The position numbers were made by a program, and so were the translations under genes. This document shows positions 39,996 through 50,422 of a stretch of 64,000 nt of DNA, in pieces. Each line of letters starts with the position of its first letter. Position 1 is the first letter of the stretch. Below the pieces are notes generated by a model. The model did not search any database. It saw nothing but the letters and a program-made list of their open reading frames with translations, and was not told the DNA's origin. This DNA comes from Buchnera aphidicola (Sarucallis kahawaluokalani) (lineage in GTDB: Bacteria; Pseudomonadota; Gammaproteobacteria; Enterobacterales; Enterobacteriaceae), in contig NZ_CP032999.1 of the NCBI RefSeq assembly GCF_005080725.1, positions 364,357 through 428,356 of the forward strand, written 5' to 3'.

Positions 39996-40976
39996 TTAAA
40001 CCAAAGTATATAAATATCTACGATATACCAAATATAATATTTTTTCAGTTAACAAATTTAACTTTTTATCACATAAAATATGTACATTCGGCCAACGTTT
40101 TAACCAAGTCATTTGTTTCTTTGCAAATTTACGTGTTGCAATAATTGCATCATGAATCATCTGGTTATAACTAATCTCATGTAATAAGTATAACCACATA
40201 TGACGATAACCGATACAACGTATTGCTGGAGATTCTATATTTAAATCTCCTCTATAAAATAATTTCCGTACTTCAAATTCTAAACCTTGATGCAACATAT
40301 TGTAAAAACGATATTTTATCTTATTATATAAACATAATTTATCTGGTATTACAGCAAATTGTATTACATCATAAGGAAAAACATTAGATGTTTTTTTTTT
40401 TAATATACTCATTTTTTGACCAGTAATAAAATATACTTCTAATGCTCTAATAATTCTGTGAATATCGTTAGGATGAATAATCTTTGCTGCATCACTATCA
40501 ATAATAGATAAATATTTATGCAAAAAATTTTTATCTCCTAGTACTTTACAATATAAAAATTTTCTACGTAATTTTAAATCTGCTTTAGGTAATGCTGATA
40601 TACCATTTAATAAAATATGATAGTACAACATTGTACCACCGACTAATAATGGAATTTTATTCATATAAAAAATCTCTTGAATTGACTGTAAAACATCGCG
40701 ACGAAAATTTGATACAGAATACCACTCTCCGGGATCGACTACATTTATCAAACGATGTGGATGTTTTGATAATTCTATACTACTAGGTTTCGCAGTTCCA
40801 ATATCCATATGTTTATAAATTAATGCAGAATCGACACTAATAAGTTCAACAGGAAGATATTTTCGTAAATGCATTGCTAATGCGGACTTACCTGATGCAG
40901 TAGGTCCCATAACAAAAATTACAAATTTTTTATTTACAATACTATTAAACTTATCATATAATATATTACTTTGCAT
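39996..40976 (-). CDS. miaA: tRNA dimethylallyltransferase
   Basis: MiaA prenylates A37 of tRNAs that read UNN codons. I start it at the ATG at 40974-40976 ([10 protein letters not shown]), giving 326 residues (E. coli 316). The P-loop [27 protein letters not shown] and the GGTMLYYH region are intact. It overlaps the pgi stop by 11 bp. In E. coli hfq, hflX, hflK and hflC follow, and none of them is here. Confidence 0.95.
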   Translation of the reverse strand: MQSNILYDKFNSIVNKKFVIFVMGPTASGKSALAMHLRKYLPVELISVDSALIYKHMDIGTAKPSSIELSKHPHRLINVVDPGEWYSVSNFRRDVLQSIQEIFYMNKIPLLVGGTMLYYHILLNGISALPKADLKLRRKFLYCKVLGDKNFLHKYLSIIDSDAAKIIHPNDIHRIIRALEVYFITGQKMSILKKKTSNVFPYDVIQFAVIPDKLCLYNKIKYRFYNMLHQGLEFEVRKLFYRGDLNIESPAIRCIGYRHMWLYLLHEISYNQMIHDAIIATRKFAKKQMTWLKRWPNVHILCDKKLNLLTEKILYLVYRRYLYTLV

Positions 40977-42618
40977 GACGTACACTATTATAAAAATTTA
41001 ATAAACCCTGCGTTGAATTATCATAATCTAATTCATATTTTTTATTGGTTAAAGTGTTGTAAATACTATTAGATATATTCTTTCCTAATTCTACACCCCA
41101 CTGATCAAAACTAAAAATATTAAAAATTACACCTTGAGTAAATATTTTATGTTCGTATAATGCAATTAATAATCCAAGCGAATATGGATCAATTTTTTTA
41201 AATAACAATGTATTACTAGGACGATTTCCTAAGAAACATTTAAATTTCTGAATAAATGCACTATCTACGCTTTTGATATCAGAAAAAAAACAACTACTAT
41301 CATTATAAAAAGATTTTCCAAAAGCTAAAGCATGTGTTTGCGCAAAAAAATTAGACAATAAAATTTCATGATGATCCTGAATAGAATTATGAGATAATAT
41401 AGGTGCAATAAAATCACAAGGAATTAATTTTGTTCCTTGATGTAACAACTGATAAAAAGAATGTTGCCCATTTGTTCCAACTTCACCCCAAATAATCGGA
41501 CCAGTTTGCCAAGATACTGTATTACCATTACGATCAACGTTTTTTCCATTAGACTCCATGTTACTTTGCTGAATATATGCAGGAAAGCGATTTAAATATT
41601 GATCATATGGAAAAATAGCTTCTGTTTCAGAATAAAAAAAATTATTATACCAGATTCCTATCAATCCTAATAAAACAGGAATATTTTTTTCAAAAGTGGT
41701 ATTTTTAAAATGCATATCCATAGCATATGCTCCATTTAATAACTCTTTAAAATTTTTAAATCCTACAGCTAATGCTATTGATAATCCCATAGCAGACCAT
41801 ATTGAATAACGCCCGCCTACCCAATCCCATATTTTAAAAATATTATCTGAAATAATACCAAAATCTTTTGCTTTATTTGTATTCATAGTAATTGCAAAAA
41901 AATGCTGATTCATATGTTTAGTACATCCCGCTTTTTTAAAAAAAGCTTTTTTAATAGTTTCAGCATTGACTATCGTTTCTTGTGTAGTAAATGTTTTAGA
42001 TGATATTAAAAATATTGTAGTCTCAAAATCAATAATTTTAAATAAATGAAATAACTCTGTACTATCAATATTCGATACAAATTTAATATCTAAATGATTT
42101 TTATATGCTTTCAAAGCCTTCGTAACCATACTTGGCCCTAAATCAGAACCTCCTATACCAATATTAACAACAGTTGTAATCTTCTTTCCAGAATATCCTT
42201 TCCACTGACCGTTAATTACTTGATTTGAAAAAAATTTTATTTTCTTTAAGACTGCATAAATTTCTGGCATAATATCATTTCCATCTAAAATTATGGGATT
42301 ATGATAATCATTTCGTAAAGCAGTATGCAATACTGCACGGTCTTCAGTACAATTAATTTTCTTACCAGAAAACATTTGTTGAATTGCTTCAGATAAATGC
42401 ATGTCTTGAGCTAAACTTAATAATATTTTTAATGTTGTATATGTAATTCTATTTTTTGAAATATCTACCAATAATTTATCTTTTATAAAAAAAGAAAAAT
42501 TTTTAAAACGATATTTATCTTTACGGAATAAATCATTTAAATGTATATTTTGCATATCTTGGAAATGTTTTTTTAAATTCTTCCAAGCAGTAGTCTGCGT
42601 AGGGACAATATTTCTCAT
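40966..42618 (-). CDS. pgi: Glucose-6-phosphate isomerase
   Basis: Pgi interconverts glucose 6-phosphate and fructose 6-phosphate in glycolysis. It has 550 residues (E. coli 549). Conserved family blocks are [32 protein letters not shown] and QWGVELGK, with catalytic residues in ESNGK and HQGTKLIP. It is directly upstream of miaA, an arrangement not found in E. coli, so a rearrangement joined these two segments. Confidence 0.97.
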   Translation of the reverse strand: MRNIVPTQTTAWKNLKKHFQDMQNIHLNDLFRKDKYRFKNFSFFIKDKLLVDISKNRITYTTLKILLSLAQDMHLSEAIQQMFSGKKINCTEDRAVLHTALRNDYHNPIILDGNDIMPEIYAVLKKIKFFSNQVINGQWKGYSGKKITTVVNIGIGGSDLGPSMVTKALKAYKNHLDIKFVSNIDSTELFHLFKIIDFETTIFLISSKTFTTQETIVNAETIKKAFFKKAGCTKHMNQHFFAITMNTNKAKDFGIISDNIFKIWDWVGGRYSIWSAMGLSIALAVGFKNFKELLNGAYAMDMHFKNTTFEKNIPVLLGLIGIWYNNFFYSETEAIFPYDQYLNRFPAYIQQSNMESNGKNVDRNGNTVSWQTGPIIWGEVGTNGQHSFYQLLHQGTKLIPCDFIAPILSHNSIQDHHEILLSNFFAQTHALAFGKSFYNDSSCFFSDIKSVDSAFIQKFKCFLGNRPSNTLLFKKIDPYSLGLLIALYEHKIFTQGVIFNIFSFDQWGVELGKNISNSIYNTLTNKKYELDYDNSTQGLLNFYNSVRHAK

Positions 42619-42674
42619 AATATGTTCAACCTTGTAATATAATAAAATTTATTTTTTAAAAATATAATATAAAA

Positions 42675-42700
42675 CTTGAAAAAAATATATTACCCCTCAT
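42675..42700 (+). promoter_or_regulatory. Candidate sigma-32 (heat-shock) promoter of the small heat-shock gene
   Basis: CTTGAA at 42675-42680 and CCCCTCAT at 42693-42700 resemble the sigma-32 consensus CTTGAA / CCCCAT. The CCTCAT core is 14 bases from the -35. It lies about 90 bases upstream of the hsp20 start. The cytosine block is conspicuous in such A+T-rich sequence. Confidence 0.6.
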
Positions 42701-42788
42701 ATTATCAGATAAAAAGTATAAAAAATAAATTAAAAAATTCTTTAAATATAACAATTAACATATTATATACATACTGAGGTAATTTATT

Positions 42789-43235
42789 ATGTCATATGAT
42801 ACTATTTCTTTCACACCAATGTTGTCAAACAATATTTTCTCAAATCGATTTAATCAAATTGATAAAATATTTAGTACACTAACAGGAGAAAAACCATTAT
42901 CTGAATTACCCGATTATGACATTATTCAATGTGATGATACAAAATACTTATTAATAATTACTGTACCAGGATATCATGAAAATGAATTAGATGTTTTAAT
43001 TCAAAATAACCAATTAAAAATTTCCGGAATGAGAAAAAAAAATAACGAAAAAACAAAAACTATAAAATATGTACATCAAGGAATTAAAAACAATAATTTT
43101 TCTATGCAATTTAATTTAAATCACCCAATTAAAATTCATCAAGCAAAACTAAATACGGGATTACTAGAAATATCATTCGAATATGATATTCCAGAAGCAA
43201 AAAAAATAAAAAAAATTAACATACAAAAAGTATAA
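42789..43235 (+). CDS. ibpA: Small heat-shock protein (Hsp20/IbpA family)
   Basis: Small heat-shock proteins bind unfolding proteins and keep them refoldable. It has 148 residues with an alpha-crystallin domain (about residues 40-135) and a C-terminal IxI motif (INI). FTPMLSNNIFSNRFNQIDKIF (in parts) and IPEAKKIKK are typical of IbpA. A GAGG Shine-Dalgarno sequence lies upstream, and a heat-shock promoter candidate is at 42675-42700. Plasmids of some Buchnera also carry a small heat-shock gene, so this chromosomal copy may or may not be unique. Confidence 0.92.
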   Translation: MSYDTISFTPMLSNNIFSNRFNQIDKIFSTLTGEKPLSELPDYDIIQCDDTKYLLIITVPGYHENELDVLIQNNQLKISGMRKKNNEKTKTIKYVHQGIKNNNFSMQFNLNHPIKIHQAKLNTGLLEISFEYDIPEAKKIKKINIQKV

Positions 43236-43275
43236 TAAACATCTAATACAATATATCATATAAAAATAATTTTAA

Positions 43276-43342
43276 AATCATTGTTATTATATAATAATAT
43301 ACATAAAATTCTGTATACAAAAATATTATAATAACAATGATT
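43276..43342. promoter_or_regulatory. Perfect 16-bp inverted repeat that contains the orn start codon
   Basis: AATCATTGTTATTATA at 43276-43291 is the exact reverse complement of TATAATAACAATGATT at 43327-43342, with a 35-base loop. The orn ATG (43337-43339) is inside the second arm. If transcription starts upstream of the first arm, the start codon would be base-paired. There is no clear Shine-Dalgarno sequence before orn. Confidence 0.6.
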
Positions 43343-43885
43343 AACGAAAATCATTTAATTTGGATAGATTTAGAAATGACTGGATTAAATCCAGAAAAAC
43401 ATCGTATATTAGAAATTAGTACGATTATTACAAACAAAAACATTGATATTCTTGCAGTTGGACCATGTATACCAATTATGCAAAATGATAAAATTCTTGT
43501 ATCCATGGATCAATGGAATACAATAACACACAAAAAAAATAATTTATATTACAGAGTTCAAAATAGCAATTATCATGAAATAAAAGCAGAAAAAGAAGTA
43601 TTAAATTTTATCAAACAATGGGTTCCAAAAAAACAATCACCTATGTGTGGTAATACTATCAGTCAGGATAGAAGATTTTTACTAAAATATATGCCAAAAT
43701 TAGAATCATATTTTCATTACCGACATATTGATGTTAGTTCAATTCAAGAATTAATAAAAAGATGGTATCCTCAGATATTCCAAAAACATAAAAAACAAAA
43801 TCAACATATAGCACTATTTGATATTTATAATGCTATTAATGAATTAAAGTTCTATAAAAAATTTTTTATAAAAAAAAACATATAA
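43337..43885 (+). CDS. orn: Oligoribonuclease
   Basis: Orn degrades very short RNAs and is essential in E. coli. It has 182 residues (E. coli 181). The DEDDh residues are visible: Asp and Glu in WIDLEMTGL, Asp in NTISQDRRF, and the final His and Asp in HIALFDIYNA. The helix after the last Asp is divergent. It is followed by tRNA-Gly, as in E. coli where orn neighbours glyVXY, of which one copy remains. Confidence 0.95.
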   Translation: MINENHLIWIDLEMTGLNPEKHRILEISTIITNKNIDILAVGPCIPIMQNDKILVSMDQWNTITHKKNNLYYRVQNSNYHEIKAEKEVLNFIKQWVPKKQSPMCGNTISQDRRFLLKYMPKLESYFHYRHIDVSSIQELIKRWYPQIFQKHKKQNQHIALFDIYNAINELKFYKKFFIKKNI

Positions 43886-43900
43886 AACATACTTAATTAC

Positions 43901-43930
43901 TTGCAGTTTATATAAAATATGTTATATACT
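43901..43930 (+). promoter_or_regulatory. Predicted sigma-70 promoter of tRNA-Gly
   Basis: TTGCAG at 43901-43906 and TATACT at 43925-43930 are spaced by 18 bases. The tRNA starts 27 bases after the -10 box. Confidence 0.5.
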
Positions 43931-43956
43931 ATATAGTAGTCGTAAAATTTATTAAA

Positions 43957-44032
<76 letters not shown>

Positions 44033-44070
44033 AAAAAAAATATAATAATAATTAAAATATTATATATTAA

Positions 44071-44271
44071 TTATAAAAATTTTTTATTAAAACGCTCAAT
44101 ACGACCCCCTTGTATTACATTTCTTTGTTTTCCAGTGTAAAAAGGATGACATTTAGAACATATATCAACATTTAAAGTATTTTTATTATAGGTAGAAAAA
44201 ATTTCAATAACATTACTACAAGAACACGTAATAATAATTTTTTGATATTTAGGATGAATACCTTTTTTCAT
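44071..44271 (-). CDS. rpmE: 50S ribosomal protein bL31 (L31)
   Basis: bL31 bridges the two subunits at the central protuberance. I start it at the ATG at 44269-44271 ([12 protein letters not shown]), six bases after a GAGG Shine-Dalgarno sequence, giving 66 residues (E. coli 70). The longer open frame upstream is unsupported. Zinc ligands in CSCSN and CSKCHPF are intact, so it is the C+ form. It converges on tRNA-Gly. Confidence 0.95.
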   Translation of the reverse strand: MKKGIHPKYQKIIITCSCSNVIEIFSTYNKNTLNVDICSKCHPFYTGKQRNVIQGGRIERFNKKFL

Positions 44272-44440
44272 AAAAACCTCATATAATACAATAAAAATAA
44301 ATTTAAAATTTATGTTAAAATAAAAATGATAATTCTTCAAATTAATAATAATTATAATATATTAAAATTTTATATTAAATAATATTTATAATTAATCAAT
44401 GTAATATATTAATTTATACATTAAAATCAGAGATTGTTCT

Positions 44441-44971
44441 ATGACCACAATACTCAGTATTAGATTAAATAATAAAGTAGTAATTGGTGGAGATGGGCAA
44501 GCAACACTAGGAAATACTATTATGAAAAGCAATGTAAAGAAAGTACGATCACTTTATCATAATAAAATAATTTCTGGATTTGCCGGAGGAACCGCTGACT
44601 CATTTACCTTATTTGAATTATTTGAAAAAAAACTAGAAACATTTCAAGGACAACTAAAAAAATCAGCCATAGAACTAGCAAAAGATTGGCGTAGTGATCG
44701 TATACTTCGAAAATTAGAAGCAATATTAGCTGTTGCTGATAAAAATACATCATTAATTATTACAGGTAATGGTGATGTCATTCAACCAGAAAATGATATC
44801 ATCGCAATTGGATCTGGTGGAGCATATGCTAAAGCCGCTGCTTATGCATTATTAAAAAACTCTCAATTAGAAGCACGTAGTATTGTTAAAAAATCACTAA
44901 ATATTGCAGCAAATATTTGCATATATACAAATCATATTTTTACTATTAAAGAATTATATTCAGAAAAATAA
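44441..44971 (+). CDS. hslV: ATP-dependent protease subunit HslV
   Basis: HslV is the peptidase of the HslVU complex and forms a double hexameric ring. It has 176 residues, the same as E. coli. The catalytic threonine follows the initiator Met (TTILSIR). [11 protein letters not shown] and [11 protein letters not shown] are conserved. It lies 14 bp before hslU. I see no sigma-32 promoter of the type present before the small heat-shock gene. Confidence 0.96.
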   Translation: MTTILSIRLNNKVVIGGDGQATLGNTIMKSNVKKVRSLYHNKIISGFAGGTADSFTLFELFEKKLETFQGQLKKSAIELAKDWRSDRILRKLEAILAVADKNTSLIITGNGDVIQPENDIIAIGSGGAYAKAAAYALLKNSQLEARSIVKKSLNIAANICIYTNHIFTIKELYSEK

Positions 44972-44985
44972 CAAGGATTATTTTT

Positions 44986-46314
44986 ATGCCAACTATGACT
45001 CCTCGAGAAATTGTAAAAGAACTTGATAAATTTATTGTTGGGCAAAAAAAAGCAAAAAAAGCCGTAGCAGTAGCATTAAGAAATCGATGGAGAAGGATGC
45101 AATTAAAAAAAGATTTACAATATGCCATCACTCCAAAAAACATTCTAATGATTGGACCAACAGGTATTGGAAAAACAGAAATTGCACGTCGATTAGCAAA
45201 ATTAGCACATGCACCATTTATTAAAGTAGAAGCAACAAAATTTACAGAAGTAGGATATGTAGGTAAAGAAGTAGACTCAATTATTCGCGATTTAATAGAA
45301 ATCGCAATTAAAAATATTAAAATTGAAACAACTAAAAAAAATAAACATCAGGCAAAAAAAATTGCTGAAAAGAGAATATTAGATATACTACTACCTACTA
45401 TTAAAGAAAATGATCAAAAAAGTACACCAAAGACACCAACAAAAACTATGAAAATTTTTCAAAAAAAACTACATGCAGGAGAATTAGACGAAAAAGAAAT
45501 CGAAATTAGTATTACCAATAATCCCATGGGTGTTGAAATCATGGCTCCACCAGGGATGGAAGAATTAACAAATCAATTACAACTACTTTTCCAAAATTTA
45601 CATCAACAAAAAACAACGAAAAAGAAACTAAAAATTAAAGATGCTATGCGAATCTTACGAGAAGAAGAAGCATTAAAATTATTAAATCTCGAAACAATAA
45701 AAAAAGAAGCAATTTCATCCGTTGAACAAAATGGAATAGTATTTATTGATGAATTGGATAAAATCTGTAAAAACAGAGGTACAACAGGTCTCGACGTATC
45801 TCGAGAAGGTGTACAAAGAGACTTATTACCTTTAATTGAAGGATGTACTGTATCAACAAAATATGGTATGATCAAAACAGATCATATTCTATTTATTACT
45901 TCAGGAGCATTCCAAGTATCAAACCCATCAGATCTAATACCAGAATTACAAGGTAGACTACCTATTCGAGTAAATTTACATCCACTAAATATACAAGATT
46001 TCGAAAAAATATTAACAGAACCAAAAACAGCACTTATTACACAATATGTTGAACTGATGAAAACAGAAGGTGTAAAAATTCAATTTACAAAAGATGGAAT
46101 ATATAAAATTGCAGAAGCATCATGGAAAGTAAATGAAATCATGGAAAACATTGGTGCACGACGTTTATATACCGTATTAGAAAGATTAATGGAAGATATT
46201 TCGTTTATAGCTAACGAAATGAAAGATAAAACTATTATAATCGATGCTGACTATGTTAGTAAACATCTAGATCAATTAATGTTCGATGATGATTTAAGTC
46301 GATTTATATTATAA
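44986..46314 (+). CDS. hslU: ATPase and unfoldase subunit HslU
   Basis: HslU unfolds substrates and feeds them into HslV. It has 442 residues (E. coli 443). The Walker A motif GPTGIGKTE is at residues 57-65, the Walker [10 protein letters not shown] follows the helical I domain, and the C-terminal tail [15 protein letters not shown], which docks into HslV, is retained. The pair with hslV is a complete protease, one of few in a reduced genome. Confidence 0.97.
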   Translation: MPTMTPREIVKELDKFIVGQKKAKKAVAVALRNRWRRMQLKKDLQYAITPKNILMIGPTGIGKTEIARRLAKLAHAPFIKVEATKFTEVGYVGKEVDSIIRDLIEIAIKNIKIETTKKNKHQAKKIAEKRILDILLPTIKENDQKSTPKTPTKTMKIFQKKLHAGELDEKEIEISITNNPMGVEIMAPPGMEELTNQLQLLFQNLHQQKTTKKKLKIKDAMRILREEEALKLLNLETIKKEAISSVEQNGIVFIDELDKICKNRGTTGLDVSREGVQRDLLPLIEGCTVSTKYGMIKTDHILFITSGAFQVSNPSDLIPELQGRLPIRVNLHPLNIQDFEKILTEPKTALITQYVELMKTEGVKIQFTKDGIYKIAEASWKVNEIMENIGARRLYTVLERLMEDISFIANEMKDKTIIIDADYVSKHLDQLMFDDDLSRFIL

Positions 46315-46359
46315 ACAATACAAAATAATATTTCTTTACTGTATTCATAAGGTGTTAAT

Positions 46360-47112
46360 ATGACAAAATGGGTAAACGCAATAGTAATAAAAAATCATAA
46401 ATATACAGACAGATTATTTAAATTAATATTACATGCACCAATATCACCATTTTATGCTGGACAGTTTGCAAAACTGGGTATAAAAATTTCTCCAACAAAA
46501 TACATTAAGAAAGTATATTCGTTTGTAAATCCACCAAACAACAAAAATTTAGAATTCTTTATAACATTAATACATGATGGTATCATGTCTAATAAATTAT
46601 ATCATTTAATGTTAGGAGAACAACTATTAATTTCTAAAACATCTTCAGGGTTTTTTACTATCAATGAAATTCCACCATGCGAAATACTTTGGATGTTTGC
46701 TACTGGAACCGCTATTGGACCTTTTTGTTCCATATTACAAGATGGTTCAGGATTACAAAAATTTAAAACTATTATCTTAATATACGCTGTTAAATATACA
46801 AATGAGTTAGTATATTTACCATTACTTCACAATACAAAAAAAAAATATCCTAACAAAAAAATTATTATTCAAACTATTACAAGTAGAGAAAAAAACCTCC
46901 AATCATTATATGGAAGAATTCCTGAATTATTAAAAACAAAAAAAATAGAAAAAAATGTTGGTTACATCATACATCCAAATACATCCCATGTAATGTTATG
47001 CGGTAACCCGGGTATGGTCAAAGATACACAATCTATTCTTATTAAAGAATATAATTTACAAAAACATTTAAGAAGAAAACCAGGACATATTAGCAGTGAA
47101 AATTATTGGTAA
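46360..47112 (+). CDS. fpr: Ferredoxin/flavodoxin-NADP+ reductase
   Basis: Fpr passes electrons between NADPH and ferredoxin or flavodoxin. It has 250 residues (E. coli 248). The FAD-binding VYSFVNPP replaces the usual RxYS with a VYS segment. The NADP-binding GTAIGPFCSIL and the C-terminal LRRKPGHISSENYW, ending in the flavin-stacking aromatic residue, are intact. Its likely partner is the isc ferredoxin in this window (fdx). Confidence 0.95.
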   Translation: MTKWVNAIVIKNHKYTDRLFKLILHAPISPFYAGQFAKLGIKISPTKYIKKVYSFVNPPNNKNLEFFITLIHDGIMSNKLYHLMLGEQLLISKTSSGFFTINEIPPCEILWMFATGTAIGPFCSILQDGSGLQKFKTIILIYAVKYTNELVYLPLLHNTKKKYPNKKIIIQTITSREKNLQSLYGRIPELLKTKKIEKNVGYIIHPNTSHVMLCGNPGMVKDTQSILIKEYNLQKHLRRKPGHISSENYW

Positions 47113-47146
47113 AAATTAAATTTATTAATCTAAATATATTTTAATT

Positions 47147-48109
47147 CTAACAATCTTTAAAAGTAAAAGACATTACTTGACGAATATTACGTACATTACA
47201 CATAATCATAATTATTCTGTCTAATCCAAATGCTACACCAGAACAAGTAGGCATGTATCTACTCTTAAGTGCACGTAAAAAACGCATATCAATAATTCTT
47301 TTCGATGTTTTTTTAATTTGTATGTCATCCATAAGAAATCTACGATATTGTTCTTTTTCATCAATTAATTCATAAAATCCATTTCCTAACTCTATTCCTT
47401 GAAAAAAAATTTCAAAACGATCGGCAATATTATGGTCATGTTTATTTACCCTAGCAAGCATAGCTTGATCTACAGGATAATGATATACAAAAATTGGTCG
47501 TTGTAAACCAATCTTAGGTTGTATAGCGATTAAAAAAATTAAATTTAACAAATCTGATATAGTATCTTTTTTATGAATTACATACATATAATTTATTTTT
47601 TTTAAAATATTATATAATATTTCTATATTAGTACATATTGGGTCAATATCTAATATTTTTCTAAAAACATCTCTATAAGAAATTTTATCACAACGTTTAA
47701 TTAAAAATACTTTCTGTAAAAAAACTTCAACCACTTCCATCATATCAAACATATTATAAAACAATTGATACCATTCTAAAATAGTAAACTCAATATTATG
47801 TAAATCTCCAATTTCTTTATCACGAAACGCATGGCAAATTTGATAAATAGATCCCATTCCACGTGATAAAATTCTTTTCATATGAAGTTCTGGACTTGTA
47901 ATTAACCACATATTTGATTGCAAGGAATCATTCAGATGATAAGGTACCTCTAATGGTATTAAGTGATTATCTGTTACTGTACATTTTGTTAATATCGGAG
48001 TCTCAATTTCTACAATACCTTTTTTAACAAAAAAATCACGAATATTTTTCATAATTTTTGATCGCTGATAAAACATTACATTATATTTTCTAAACATAAA
48101 ATTACTCAA
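47147..48109 (-). CDS. epmA: EF-P-(R)-beta-lysine ligase EpmA
   Basis: EpmA is a truncated lysyl-tRNA-synthetase-like enzyme that attaches beta-lysine to elongation factor P. It has 320 residues (E. coli 325). Class II synthetase motifs are seen in ITSPELHMKRIL, CHAFRDKEIGDLHNIEFTILEW (in parts) and GVAFGLDRIIMI. No anticodon-binding domain is present, as expected. EF-P and the EpmB aminomutase are not in the window. Confidence 0.94.
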   Translation of the reverse strand: MSNFMFRKYNVMFYQRSKIMKNIRDFFVKKGIVEIETPILTKCTVTDNHLIPLEVPYHLNDSLQSNMWLITSPELHMKRILSRGMGSIYQICHAFRDKEIGDLHNIEFTILEWYQLFYNMFDMMEVVEVFLQKVFLIKRCDKISYRDVFRKILDIDPICTNIEILYNILKKINYMYVIHKKDTISDLLNLIFLIAIQPKIGLQRPIFVYHYPVDQAMLARVNKHDHNIADRFEIFFQGIELGNGFYELIDEKEQYRRFLMDDIQIKKTSKRIIDMRFLRALKSRYMPTCSGVAFGLDRIIMIMCNVRNIRQVMSFTFKDC

Positions 48110-48144
48110 AACAGAATTTTAAAATACAAAAAAAAAGATGTTTT

Positions 48145-48162
48145 GCCCATATATTTATGGGC
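48145..48162 (-). terminator. Possible terminator downstream of the 370-residue ORF
   Basis: GCCCATA and TATGGGC form a perfect 7-bp stem with a 4-base loop. On the minus strand a run of ten T follows after AAAACATC. It lies between the unrecognised ORF and epmA. Confidence 0.45.
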
Positions 48163-48206
48163 TGAATTACTTATAGTATTTCAAATATATAATATTTATA
48201 TTTTTC

Positions 48207-49319
48207 TTAATTTATAAAATTAAAATATTGAATTTTGGGTAATTCATCTATAGATAAAATAATTGAAGCCCGAGCACCAAAATTCGTATATTGTTGACTT
48301 GTTTTGCGTGCTACAAGTTTAATTAAACGACCTAAATAGGTTACTGTTAACGTTATTGTCTTGTCTTGATTTGTTTGTATAACATAAAATACTGCAGCCT
48401 TTTCTGGTTTAAAATGCTCTATTTCTTTAGAATGATAAAAAATTTCTAAACAAGGCTGACTAGTTAAATCATGTTGAAAACATGATAAAACTAAATTTCT
48501 TAGTATAGTATTGGGAATAAATTGTTTTAAACTATCTAAAGTACTATAATGTAGTTCAGATGATAAATATTTACCATCAATAATTATACCGTTATTCGTG
48601 GGTATCTTAATATTTGATCCAAAAATATTTGTACAATTCTGAGCATCATGAAAAATTTTTTTACTTAAATCATCAATATTACTTATTTGATGCCTTGCAT
48701 CTACAGTTACCCAATTCATTTTTTTAATATTTTCTTGTAAAAATATTACACTTATCTTAGAAAGATTAGTAACATTTCGATCAATTCGGATATGATTATT
48801 ATCTATATGATAATAAACATTATCTATTCCAGATAGATATGGAAAATCTATAAAACTAAAATATTGATTTGCATGAAAAATATATAATTTTTGAAATAAT
48901 TTTTTTATATTTAGATATATTTTATAATAATGATTATTTTTTGTAAAAATATTTGAAATATTTCGTTGAAAAGAAAAAATATTTTTTACTACTTTAACTG
49001 ATTTATTCAAGATATTTATTAAACCCAAACTATTTAACTTAGATTTCATAATATCAATTTGATTTGGTATTATATTCGAAATAGTATCACTCATCTTATA
49101 TATAGAGTTTATACATCCTTTCATAATATCACAAAAAAAAGAGGTAAAATTTTTATCATAAATTTTTTTAAAAGTATGTAAACATGAAATAGATACATTT
49201 TTTTGTATTTTTTTTTTAGAAACATCTTTTATCTTATGATATTTGATATTTACAATAGTATAAATTTTTACCTTACACATAGAATTCATGCTGAAAGCTT
49301 GAAAAGTATTAATACGCAT
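48207..49319 (-). CDS. Unrecognised 370-residue protein
   Basis: I do not recognise this gene. The ATG is at 49317-49319 and the frame is clean to the stop. Residues about 1-200 are lysine-, isoleucine- and asparagine-rich with no clear signal peptide or membrane span. The last 140 or so residues look more structured, with a mixed beta/alpha pattern (NNGIIIDGKYLSSELHYS, LTVTYLGRLIKLVARK, ILSIDELPKIQYF). Buchnera genomes, as I recall, carry a few orphan genes (yba1-4), and this may be one, but I cannot confirm it. Its upstream 283 bp separate it from the divergent rsmJ, and a hairpin follows it. An old gene in slow decay, such as a remnant of an E. coli gene, is the alternative. Confidence 0.6.
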   Translation of the reverse strand: MRINTFQAFSMNSMCKVKIYTIVNIKYHKIKDVSKKKIQKNVSISCLHTFKKIYDKNFTSFFCDIMKGCINSIYKMSDTISNIIPNQIDIMKSKLNSLGLINILNKSVKVVKNIFSFQRNISNIFTKNNHYYKIYLNIKKLFQKLYIFHANQYFSFIDFPYLSGIDNVYYHIDNNHIRIDRNVTNLSKISVIFLQENIKKMNWVTVDARHQISNIDDLSKKIFHDAQNCTNIFGSNIKIPTNNGIIIDGKYLSSELHYSTLDSLKQFIPNTILRNLVLSCFQHDLTSQPCLEIFYHSKEIEHFKPEKAAVFYVIQTNQDKTITLTVTYLGRLIKLVARKTSQQYTNFGARASIILSIDELPKIQYFNFIN

Positions 49320-49602
49320 AATATAAACTTAATTTGTAGGTTACATAAAAATATTCGTTATTTGATATAAATATATTATAAAAATTGTTTAATAATTACT
49401 TTTTATAAATTGATTTTTTATTATAAAACAATTGACTATCAATAAAAAAATAAATATCATAATATATAATTTCATAAATTATAATCAATATATTTTCATC
49501 ATATACATTAATATTGTATATATTTTATATAGCATCGCTAATAATATCGTAAACTATGTTTAATAATATGTCCATCATAATACATTAAAATTTAATAAAC
49601 AT

Positions 49603-50334
49603 ATGATATTCAAAATTAAAATTATCAATTATGCTAATCCAGAAAAATTAATTTTCATTAAAAAAATATGGAATATACAACATGATCATACTTCTCAAAT
49701 ATCATTAATCATTAAACCTCATCGTATTGAATTACAAAATAACTTAATTAATTCTAAGAAGAATATATGGGTTGATTTTAATATCAAAAAAATAAATTTA
49801 TATAAATTAGATAAAAAAATTAAAATGATACAAGCAATAAAAATAAAAAATACATTTAATTTAAATATTTTAGATGCAACTGCAGGTCTAGGAAAAGATG
49901 CTTTTATATTCGTATCTTATGGATATAAAGTAACTATGATTGAAAGAAATCCAATTTTATCAATTCTGTTATATGATGGATTAGTCAGAGGTCTTCAAAA
50001 TAATGATATAAAAAAATTAATTAAAAAAAATATTAATTTAATATATAATACAACTTTGAATATACATCAATTAAAAATCCAACAACCAGATATCATTTAT
50101 CTGGACCCTATGTTTCCTACGCGAAAAAAATCATTATCTAAAAAAGAAATTAGAACAATCCAAAATATAGTCGGTTATGATACAGATGCTGATAATTTAC
50201 TCTTAACATGTTTACCATTTGCTAAAAAAAAAGTTGTTGTAAAACGACCCAAAAAATCAAATTATCTAGCAAATATAAAACCAAATTATATTATTCCTAC
50301 AAAAAATCATCGATTTGATATATACGTCAAATAA
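49603..50334 (+). CDS. rsmJ: 16S rRNA m2G1516 methyltransferase RsmJ
   Basis: RsmJ methylates G1516 of 16S rRNA. It has 243 residues (E. coli 250). The SAM-binding LDATAGLGKDAF and the catalytic YLDPMFPTRKKS (E. coli DPMFPHR) are intact, and the KRPKKSNYL segment near the end is present. The first 70 residues are degenerate. No clear Shine-Dalgarno sequence precedes the ATG. Confidence 0.93.
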   Translation: MIFKIKIINYANPEKLIFIKKIWNIQHDHTSQISLIIKPHRIELQNNLINSKKNIWVDFNIKKINLYKLDKKIKMIQAIKIKNTFNLNILDATAGLGKDAFIFVSYGYKVTMIERNPILSILLYDGLVRGLQNNDIKKLIKKNINLIYNTTLNIHQLKIQQPDIIYLDPMFPTRKKSLSKKEIRTIQNIVGYDTDADNLLLTCLPFAKKKVVVKRPKKSNYLANIKPNYIIPTKNHRFDIYVK

Positions 50335-50422
50335 ATAAAATATATAAATAATATAAAAAAAAAAAAAATAATATACATGTAAAGATATTTCATTAACATC
50401 AAAATTTCTTATTAATATCAAT

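Noticed and set aside
44341..44440. Sigma-32 promoter before hslVU
   Set aside because: No CTTGAA/CCCCAT-like pair is visible, only A+T-rich sequence.
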